A DNA stretch of 64,000 nt from Tieghemostelium lacteum (taxonomy: Eukaryota > Evosea > Eumycetozoa > Dictyosteliales > Raperosteliaceae). The notes under the pieces are model-generated. The model worked only from the letters and a program-made list of their open reading frames with translations, did no database searches and was not told where the DNA came from. Both the position numbers and the translations under genes were made by a program. Within the stretch, counting starts at the first letter, position 1. Every line of letters starts with the position of its first letter. This document shows, piece by piece, positions 57,007 through 64,000 of the stretch. The DNA is taken from NCBI GenBank assembly GCA_001606155.1, contig LODT01000004.1, positions 620,001 to 684,000 on the forward strand. The letters are read 5' to 3'.

Positions 57007-57876
57007 TTATTGTAATTCCATTAATGGTATCATATTTTTAGTATCTTCTTCTTCTTCTCTCTTTTTGGGTTCATAATAGAATTTTTGTAGCAAAAAGAAA
57101 GCGGTTGCGGGCATGAGATCGGCAAAAACAGCACCTACAATCATCAATGCCAAACCAGCATCTTGTTCTGGACCACGTCCAGCAATTTTATATTCCAAAT
57201 AGGCTTCAGGTAATTTAATCATTGAAGCATTATTTGCATTTAACATTACAGATAAGATAACTTGTGAACCTTCTTCAGGTATGTCAGTCATGTGTACAGT
57301 TGCCTCCAAGAATGAATAGGCATTTAATGATCTTGCTGGTTCATATTCGCAACCTTCTTTTATATTCTGACAATCATGATCTATATAGTCACCTTCCTCT
57401 TCATTTTGAGGACCATCTCTATAGACATAAATTCTCTTTCCACCACAAATTGCAAATTCCTCCTTCTCGAGTTTAGTCAGAGAAGACGATCTAGTAAATA
57501 TAGTATCACCTCTGAGTTTATGTGAAATTTCAACAGAACCATATACATTATTGGTAATATAAAATACAGGTTCATACGGTATAGATTCGCCTACTATACT
57601 ACTTGGTATATTAAATTTCTGTGGTTGTCCTTCTTCCATTAGTTCTTGCATTTGTTCTGGTGTAGGACATATATCACCAGCATCCAATGGGTATCCAACC
57701 CATGTTTCGTTTCTTAATTTACATAAATTTAAACTCCAAAAATATGGTGGAGGTGGTGGTTCTGATCTAAATTGCTTGTATCCAAATCCTAACAATAAAC
57801 AACCAGCTATAAATAATGAACTACAAACTATAACTATACTAATAGCACATTTATTGCATTCTCTTCTCTTCCACAT
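57007..57876 (-). CDS. Two-pass membrane protein of unknown function (289 residues)
   Basis: An intact frame starting MWKRRECNKCAISIVIVCSS. TM1 is near residues 11-34 (ISIVIVCSSLFIAGCLLLGF), then an extracellular or lumenal region of about 200 residues with several cysteines (LCKLRNE, DICPTPEQ, FAICGGKR, HDCQNIKEGCEYE) and NxS/T sites, then TM2 near 240-262 (GLALMIVGAVFADLMPATAF), ending with an acidic-basic tail KKREEEEDTKNMIPLMELQ. The paired Cys suggest disulfide bonds in the lumenal domain. It looks like a conserved TM-ectodomain-TM protein, but I see no link to the other such family in this window (21.1 and 37.2 kb), and I cannot name it. Upstream is an AT-repeat leader. Confidence 0.78.
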   Translation of the reverse strand: MWKRRECNKCAISIVIVCSSLFIAGCLLLGFGYKQFRSEPPPPPYFWSLNLCKLRNETWVGYPLDAGDICPTPEQMQELMEEGQPQKFNIPSSIVGESIPYEPVFYITNNVYGSVEISHKLRGDTIFTRSSSLTKLEKEEFAICGGKRIYVYRDGPQNEEEGDYIDHDCQNIKEGCEYEPARSLNAYSFLEATVHMTDIPEEGSQVILSVMLNANNASMIKLPEAYLEYKIAGRGPEQDAGLALMIVGAVFADLMPATAFFLLQKFYYEPKKREEEEDTKNMIPLMELQ

Positions 57877-58384
57877 TCCCTCTATATATATATATATAAA
57901 TTTAAAACTCTTCTTTAAAACTATTAATTTATTCTTTTAAACAAGAATAAATGTCACTGTAATATGCTTTGATTGCTAAAAAATAATAAAAATTTTTTTT
58001 TTATATTGCTTAATAAAATTCTCAAATTTGCGATTGGTGCAACTTGGAAACACAAATAATATCAACAAAAAAAATCAAATAGACTTTATATCTTATGATT
58101 ATTATTTATCTTTATTTGTATTATATTGCTTTTCAGTATTTGTATTAAACCCTGGTTCACGAAGATTTTTAAAAGATTTTTTGTATTTTTTTTTTGTGCG
58201 TTGTCAATTATAACTGAATGGGAAATCAAAAAGAGAGGTTCTATTTAGTATCCCAATCTTACATAAAATCAATCTTAGGGAAGTGTCCTTTGATATTTTA
58301 GGAGACTATAAGTCATCTTAGAACCAAATAATATTCGTGTATCTGCTACGTTATTATTATTATGAAGTGATTTATTTGAAAAGA
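57877..58384. other. Intergenic region, nothing recognised
   Basis: About 510 AT-rich bases between the 289-residue membrane-protein gene and CTF8. A plus-strand open stretch at 58028-58213 is T-rich and not protein-like. No RNA or repeat signature seen. Confidence 0.5.
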
Positions 58385-58897
58385 CTATTTTGATTGTGGT
58401 TGTTGTGGAGATGAACTATTAAAAATTGGTTTAGAAATTGGTGAAGATGATGGGGATGAGGAAGGTGAGGATTTTGGTGATTTATGTTGAGGTGATCCAT
58501 ATTGAACTGAGGATTGAGGTATTATTATAGTTGGTCTAGTTGTAAATGATATTTTACTAGTACAAACTCCTTCTATTATATATTCAGTATTAACTTGTTC
58601 TTTTGTATCCACTTTATCAATATCCATCTGATCAATTATATTGACATTATTACTATTATCATCAGACTTTATCTTTTTGATGACTAATAAAGGCTTTTTC
58701 AGAGGTTGTTCTTTACCCTCTAACTGTGTATTACCCATTATGAACTGATAATCATCTTTTCCACTTGCTTTCTTTGTTAAGATACCCAACGGCTCATTTT
58801 TAAATGATATATTGGGATTTAATTGTTCTAATTTACCCTGTAATTCAATTAAAAACCATTTATTTTGATTATTTGTTTCTTTAATAAATATTTGCAT
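58385..58897 (-). CDS. ctf8: Chromosome transmission fidelity protein 8 (CTF8)
   Basis: A 170-residue protein starting MQIFIKETNNQNKWFLIELQ. The CTF8 pattern is WFLIELQGKLE, then LGILTKK, then DYQFIMGNTQLEGKEQPLKK with PLLVIKK, matching the family's ELQG, G-x-H/T-x-L-x-GK and L-x-KPL blocks. A Ser/Pro-rich tail follows (SPKSSPSSSPSSSPISKP). CTF8 with DCC1 and CTF18 forms an alternative clamp loader that loads PCNA for sister-chromatid cohesion. The frame extends upstream without ATG; I chose the ATG at 58895-58897 because the domain begins there. It lies 53 bases after the FANCL stop codon on the same strand. Confidence 0.88.
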   Translation of the reverse strand: MQIFIKETNNQNKWFLIELQGKLEQLNPNISFKNEPLGILTKKASGKDDYQFIMGNTQLEGKEQPLKKPLLVIKKIKSDDNSNNVNIIDQMDIDKVDTKEQVNTEYIIEGVCTSKISFTTRPTIIIPQSSVQYGSPQHKSPKSSPSSSPSSSPISKPIFNSSSPQQPQSK

Positions 58898-58950
58898 TCT
58901 TTGATTTCTAAATTGAAATAAAAAAAAAAAAGGAGGGAAAATCATTCAAT

Positions 58951-60283
58951 TTATTTTTGATTAAATGAAACTATAATTTTAGTTGTACAATAGGGACAAG
59001 GACCAGAAATAACACCAAATGTTTGTTGTACTGATGGTAATGATTTAAACCATTCATAGATACAATCTTGATGAAATGGTTTTTTACATTGAATATTTTC
59101 ACAGGTCATAGATGGTAGATTATTGGTGAGTGCATCTCTTAATGAATAACATATACCACATTCAACCATAGTTTGTTGATCGTCTATTGAACCCAATGTA
59201 GGTTTCTTTGAAAATTCAACAGAGAGTATATTTCTAAAGTTATCCAATAGAGATAAATTTGGTTTCCATTCTTGCCAATTTTTTGTTAAATTCTTTTTAT
59301 AGGGTTCAATTAGTGTACTAGGTCCGAGGAACCTACAATCTCTTGGTAGAATAAAAGGATCATCAGGATTCACATTAAAGTATAATGAAGTGTTATTACC
59401 AAGATTCAAACGTCTCTCTGATATCCAACAAGATGGATGTTCAGGGTCTAAAACCCAAGAATTATCATCAATTTCATCCATAACCTTAAAAAAGTCATGA
59501 TAGTATTCCAATAGTTTTTCAATGAAATTCATTGATTGTCTAATAGTTTTACAGGACTTATAAAGATCATTTAAATGTAATCTCATATTATTAATAGTAG
59601 AGTTATCATCAATATTACTAGTAGATATAATATTATTTCTAGTAGAATCACTATACAATGAAATTAGTGGATGATTGGTTATTACTGATTGTTGTGGATA
59701 CTGATCAGTAATATTAAAATTTACTATAAACTCTCTTTTATCATGACTAAATAACAATTGAAATTCATTTAGAGAATCATTAATCTTTACAATTCTCTTC
59801 CAACCAATATCTTCTAATTCCTTTAATATCATTGTATAAACTTGAATTGGTAATTGTTTTTTACTATCTGCATTCGGTAGTTTTTGTTGTTGTTGTTGTT
59901 GTTGTTGTTGTCGACTATCAACCGGTATCTTTTCAATAACATCTTTTAATTCATAAAAGAATTGATTTAAATCTTTACATTGAACTGCTCTCTTTTTAAT
60001 ACAAATATTAGCATTGATTGATTATCTCAGATTTTATTAGAAAACATACATTTTTAATTGTTAATAAATATGGTTGAAGTATTTGAGAAAACTCATCAGT
60101 AGTTTTAATGTCTAAATCATCAAAGATAATATTTGAACTATCTCCAACTAAACCATTACTTTTTAATTTTATTTCAACTGGGTATTGGTTATTTTGAAAT
60201 TGGATATATCCAATGTATTCTCTAAATTGGCAATTTACAGGAACTAATAAGGGGAATGAAAGAATATTTGCATTTGCATACAT
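58951..60283 (-). CDS. fancl: Fanconi anaemia E3 ubiquitin ligase FANCL
   Basis: Exons 60050-60283 and 58951-59991 join in phase 0 to give about 424 residues. The N-terminal ELF-like domain is FPLLVPVNCQFREYIGYIQF. A Gln run from CAA repeats (plus-strand TTG run 59884-59911) and a linker follow. The double-RWD region includes VMDEIDDNSWVLDPEHPSCW, RRLNLGNNTSLYFNVNPDDP and LPRDCRFLGPSTLIEPYKK, all close to animal FANCL. The C-terminal RING/PHD-like domain has all eight ligands: ECGICYSLRD, then MTCENIQCKKPFHQDCIYEW, then GPCPYCTTKI. FANCL with UBE2T monoubiquitylates FANCD2-FANCI to start interstrand crosslink repair in the nucleus. The acceptor GTATTAAAAAG is A-rich and the splice is the weakest part of the model; the family match is not in doubt. 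Confidence 0.95.
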
Positions 60284-60966
60284 TGATACTTTTCTCCCAT
60301 GAACACCAATAAAAAATCAATTTTTAGAAAAAAATTAAAAAATTATTTGTAAGTGTATCTGCAACTGCAAATACAATGACGTACTGCTGCAGATAGTGGG
60401 GTTTTGAATAAAAAAATGTTCGAAAAGTCTATCTTTTGGTCAGATTTTTAGAATAAAATTTATAAAAATTTATGTAAATATCAAAGATATTACCTTGTTG
60501 GTTACAATCATTTTTTTTAATATTAGAACCCCTACACAAAAACATCATTAAAGAAATTGTAAAAATATTTTCAGTTTCTAAAGAAAGAAGGAGTGATAAT
60601 GACCCTCTACAATGGCTTATTATGATTCGTTCGTCCGATTCATTATTTGATTGAAAAATGTAAAGAAATTAATCAAAGGGAACGCCCCAAATGAAAAATC
60701 ACTTCCCGTGTGGGATTTCAAAATGTTTCACAAAATCTTAAAAAAAAAAAAAAAAAAAATACTCAAACAAATTATAATATATATTATTTTATTTAATTTT
60801 AATCACTGTAAAACTCTTAATATTTATATTTCCTTCTCCCAATAATCATTGCTGAACATTTTATTTGTTAAAAAATTTATCTCACAAATTATCTGTAAAT
60901 AGAGTAAGTTTTGTTTTAATATTACGAATATTATTCTTAAATACTAAACTTTCCATCCATTTTCCA

Positions 60967-61009
<43 letters not shown>

Positions 61010-61150
61010 TTATATTAATTTTTTAAATATATAAACTATTCTAAAAATAATACCGTAGTATATACAATCACCACAATATATATAAATATTATTATTTAAA
61101 AAAAAAAAATTTAATAATAATAATAGTAACAAAATTATAAGAATAGTAAA
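60284..61150. other. Divergent intergenic region between FANCL and the polyketide synthase
   Basis: About 870 bases, very AT-rich, with an A run near 60742-60759, a TATTAT microsatellite at 60967-61010 and alternating AT just before the ATG at 61151. A plus-strand open stretch at 60651-60845 is not protein-like. No RNA gene seen. The region must hold both promoters. Confidence 0.5.
60967..61010. repeat. ATT trinucleotide microsatellite
   Basis: About 14 consecutive ATT units in the promoter region of the polyketide synthase, non-coding. Confidence 0.95.
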
Positions 61151-64000
61151 ATGACATTTAATAGTTTAATAGATGATGATATTGCAGTAGTTGGTATTGG
61201 CTGTAGATTTCCTGGTGAGAGTAATGGTCCAAATGAATTTTGGCAAAATATGCTTCAGAAATTCGACGGTGTCATTCCAGTAAATCCTGATAGATGGTCA
61301 AAAACACTGGCTGAACAAGAATATATAAGTAACGGTTATGGTGGATTTTTGAAGGATGAAGAGTGGAAAAAATTTGATCCACTATTTTTTGGTATCTCAC
61401 CAAAAGAGGCACCAACTATTGATCCACAACAGAGAATTTTAATGACAATTCTTTGGGAGGCATTTGAAGATGCTCATATTCAACCACAACAATTAAGAGG
61501 TTCTGATACTGGTGTTTTCATTGGCATGATGAATTTAGATTATCAGAGATGTCAATTCCGTGATATGACCCAAATTGGAACTTATACTACAACTGGTAAC
61601 GCCACTAGTTTTATTGCAAATCGTTTGTCATTTTCATTTGATTTACGTGGTCCTAGTATGGTAGTTGATAGTGCTTGTTCTTCATCACTGAATGCTGTCT
61701 ATCTAGGATGTCAAGCTATTGCAACTGGTGATTGTCAAATGGCTGTTGTAGGTGGTGTCAATGGTATCTTTGATCCAACAATTTCAATGAGTTTTTCTGC
61801 ATATGGTATGCTTGGTAAACAAGGACAATGTAGAAGTTTTGATGCATCTGCTGATGGTTTCATTCGTGGTGAGGGTGCTGGTGTAGTAATCCTCAAGAAA
61901 CTTTCACATGCAATTCGTGATGGCGATCGTGTTTATTGTCTCATTAAAGGTGGAAGCTCAAACGTCGACGGTTACAATCAAAAAACCAATATTACACAAC
62001 CATCAAAGAAATCACAAAGTGAGAATATAGAAATTGCACTCTCAAAATCAAAATTATCACCCAGTGATATATTATACGTAGAGGCACATGGTACTGGTAC
62101 CCCAGTCGGTGATCCAATTGAAGTTGAAGCACTTGCTGATGTTTTTAAGAGTAATCATAAATCAGACGATCCATTATTTATAGGTTCTGTGAAATCTAAT
62201 ATGGGTCATTTAGAGTCTGCAGCTGGTATTGCATCTCTTATTAAAGTTGCATTAATGCTAAAACACCGTACATTGATACCAAATATTCACTATTCCAAAC
62301 CAAATCCTAAAATTGATTTTGAAGGATGGAATATTAAAGTGGTAACTGAAACTCAATCATGGCCAACTACTAAACTTGCCGCAATGGGTGTAAATAGCTT
62401 TGGTCTATCTGGTTCCAATTGCCATATGATTCTTCAAGAGTACAAAGCTCCAATTAAAGAGAACAATACACTGATAGAAAACAGTGAAAAAGAATATCTT
62501 GTACCATTTTCAGCAAACTCCAAAACTTCATTGGAAAACTATTTACAATCCATTACAAAGATAGGTTCATCTTTGAACATTAAAGATTTCATTAGATATC
62601 AAACTCAATCCAAGAGTCATCAAGTACAGAGAATGGTTGTATCTTCAAGCTCCATTAACTCCTTATCGGAGAAAAAGAATGCTGTCTATTCACAGGCAAA
62701 CTTAACAAGTACCATTTCAACACCAAACAGTCAGCCACCTGTAGTTTGGGTATTTTGTGGTCAAGGTCCTCAATGGAGAGATATGGGTAGCTATTTATAC
62801 CAAAATAACAAAATTTTCCGTGAATCCATTGACGAATGTGATTCAATTCTCTCTGAATACTTTGGTTACAGTATTCTAAAAAAACTGAAATCATTAGAAT
62901 CAGAAGCTCCAGATGAAATCCATGAACCACAATTGGCACAACCAAGTATATTCTTAGTCCAAGTTGGTCTTGCTGAGCTATACAAAAGTTTTGGTGTTAA
63001 ACCACAGGTTGTTGTTGGTCATAGTTTTGGTGAGGTTACCAGCGCTTACTATGCCGGTATCATTGATCTTAAAACTGCATGTCGTGTTGTATACAATAGA
63101 GCTAAACTACAAAATCTCACTATTGGTAGTGGTAGACTAATGTCTATTGGTATTGGTTTAACTCAATATCAAGAGTTCCTAAAGGATAATAATGTCTCAA
63201 TGCCAAATGTCGAAATTGCTTGCGAAAATTCACCAGACTCTATTGTTATCACTGGTTCTCAAGAAGATATGGATACAATGAAAGAATTACTACAAGGACA
63301 AAGCGTTTTCTGTGCATTATTGGGTACACCATGTTCTTTCCACAGTAGTAAACAAGAACAAATTAGAGATCAAGTTCTATCAGAACTAAAAGATTTACCA
63401 CAATCTAAAGCTCCAGTTATTCCATTCTTCTCAACCGTTACCACTCAACTAATGTCAAAACCAGGATTCTATAACGCCGAATTTATCTATGACAATTTAC
63501 GTAGTACAGTTTTGTTTGATAAAACCATGTCTAATATCTATCAATATCTCTTGGATAGCCAATTGTTAACTTCCAAGCCACCCATTATTATTGAATTAGC
63601 ACCACACCCAACTCTTTCATTCTACATTCCAAAATGTGTTCCAGCCAACTACCCACAAAATCTTAAACCAGTTCTAATCAGTCCTCTACACAAGAAAAAA
63701 GACGAAAATACTCAAATTCAATTGGCCATAGGTCAACTCTATTGCAATGGTTTGGATATTGATTTTGTATCTGGTCAACAATTAAACAATCAAGAAAATC
63801 CAGAATGGAAAGAGTCTCTGGTGTCAATTCCAAAATATCAATGGGATACCGAAGAGTATTGGGAAGAACCTCTTACCAGTAAAAAAATTAAAATGGGTCC
63901 AGCTACAACTCTTTTAGGAAAGAATCAACATGGTGGTAATATAATCTATGAAAATTGGATTGATGTAAAGAGACCAGCCTTCCAATTCCTAAAAGGTCAT
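61151..64000 (+). CDS. Type I iterative polyketide synthase, N-terminal part, runs off the window
   Basis: The frame is open from ATG 61151 to the window end (950 codons). The ketosynthase domain (about residues 10-435) has the active-site Cys in [16 protein letters not shown] near 176, the His of [12 protein letters not shown] near 313 and the His of [12 protein letters not shown] near 352. The acyltransferase (about 530-830) has [11 protein letters not shown], the nucleophile in [13 protein letters not shown] near 625, and the His in CSFHSSKQ. A dehydratase begins near 910, and the window ends inside its first motif ([10 protein letters not shown]), whose His is catalytic. This order, KS-AT-DH, is that of the animal-FAS-like PKS enzymes that dictyostelid genomes hold in tens of copies, making DIF-like, polyketide and alkylresorcinol-type compounds. 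The product cannot be told from this part. No intron in the visible portion. Confidence 0.95.
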   Translation, partial: MTFNSLIDDDIAVVGIGCRFPGESNGPNEFWQNMLQKFDGVIPVNPDRWSKTLAEQEYISNGYGGFLKDEEWKKFDPLFFGISPKEAPTIDPQQRILMTILWEAFEDAHIQPQQLRGSDTGVFIGMMNLDYQRCQFRDMTQIGTYTTTGNATSFIANRLSFSFDLRGPSMVVDSACSSSLNAVYLGCQAIATGDCQMAVVGGVNGIFDPTISMSFSAYGMLGKQGQCRSFDASADGFIRGEGAGVVILKKLSHAIRDGDRVYCLIKGGSSNVDGYNQKTNITQPSKKSQSENIEIALSKSKLSPSDILYVEAHGTGTPVGDPIEVEALADVFKSNHKSDDPLFIGSVKSNMGHLESAAGIASLIKVALMLKHRTLIPNIHYSKPNPKIDFEGWNIKVVTETQSWPTTKLAAMGVNSFGLSGSNCHMILQEYKAPIKENNTLIENSEKEYLVPFSANSKTSLENYLQSITKIGSSLNIKDFIRYQTQSKSHQVQRMVVSSSSINSLSEKKNAVYSQANLTSTISTPNSQPPVVWVFCGQGPQWRDMGSYLYQNNKIFRESIDECDSILSEYFGYSILKKLKSLESEAPDEIHEPQLAQPSIFLVQVGLAELYKSFGVKPQVVVGHSFGEVTSAYYAGIIDLKTACRVVYNRAKLQNLTIGSGRLMSIGIGLTQYQEFLKDNNVSMPNVEIACENSPDSIVITGSQEDMDTMKELLQGQSVFCALLGTPCSFHSSKQEQIRDQVLSELKDLPQSKAPVIPFFSTVTTQLMSKPGFYNAEFIYDNLRSTVLFDKTMSNIYQYLLDSQLLTSKPPIIIELAPHPTLSFYIPKCVPANYPQNLKPVLISPLHKKKDENTQIQLAIGQLYCNGLDIDFVSGQQLNNQENPEWKESLVSIPKYQWDTEEYWEEPLTSKKIKMGPATTLLGKNQHGGNIIYENWIDVKRPAFQFLKGH

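Noticed and set aside
58028-58213. A 61-codon plus-strand frame between the 289-residue membrane-protein gene and CTF8
   Set aside because: T-rich, no domain, no splice context.
60651-60845. A 64-codon plus-strand frame upstream of the polyketide synthase
   Set aside because: It runs through an 18-base A tract and AT-rich leader, and its Lys/Ile/Tyr composition is that of random AT-rich DNA.

Overview
This window is nuclear DNA from a social amoeba (dictyostelid). The sequence is AT-rich with very AT-rich intergenic stretches. Introns are short, mostly 40-100 bases, with GTATGT or GTAAGT donors and AT-rich acceptors. Proteins carry runs of Asn, Gln, Ser and Thr, and several families are typical of the group: an IplA-like Ca2+ channel, an animal-FAS-like type I polyketide synthase, a saposin-B protein, a psiA-like PA14 fragment and degenerate-ankyrin proteins. 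The genus cannot be fixed from sequence alone. Gene models below join exons wherever splice sites keep the frame and the protein family supports the join.

Layout. 1-8.9 kb: start of the RNA polymerase I largest subunit (minus), a P-loop NTPase with a C-terminal nuclease-like domain (minus), an F-box plus DHR-2 (DOCK) fusion (plus), and a secreted single-pass membrane protein. 9-12 kb: an accessory stretch of decayed coding fragments plus one copy of a small duplicated gene. 12.2-21 kb: a 2845-residue IP3-receptor-like channel. 21-26.4 kb: an internally duplicated membrane protein and a family A DNA polymerase of the theta/nu type. 26.7-38.3 kb: an unrecognised 390-residue protein, a SprT/GCNA-type protease, a saposin, a two-domain phosphatidylethanolamine methyltransferase, an Asn-rich membrane protein, 5-hydroxyisourate hydrolase, and a single-unit relative of the duplicated membrane protein. 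38.4-47.9 kb: a degenerate-ankyrin protein, an unassigned exon, a coiled-coil CH-domain protein and two short-chain dehydrogenases. 48-53.5 kb: a second accessory stretch with a psiA-like fossil, a second copy of the small duplicated gene, a broken tandem-repeat gene and four copies of a short dispersed repeat. 53.5-60.3 kb: a tight minus-strand run of housekeeping genes, in transcription order FANCL, CTF8, a membrane protein, NAT9, METTL16 and RPL3. 61.1-64 kb: the start of a polyketide synthase running off the edge.

Functional threads. FANCL, the theta/nu polymerase, the GCNA-type protease and CTF8 all belong to DNA crosslink repair, DNA-protein crosslink repair or replication-fork maintenance, but they are spread over 37 kb and probably sit together by chance. 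RNA polymerase I, RPL3 and METTL16 belong to ribosome and RNA metabolism. The most unusual items are the NTPase-nuclease gene (Crinkler/RHS-like architecture), the F-box-DHR-2 fusion, zinc fingers inside the IP3-receptor-like channel, the TM-ectodomain-TM family in one-unit and two-unit forms, and the small gene duplicated at 10.4 and 50.2 kb with its flanks. No CRISPR array, rRNA or convincing tRNA was seen.
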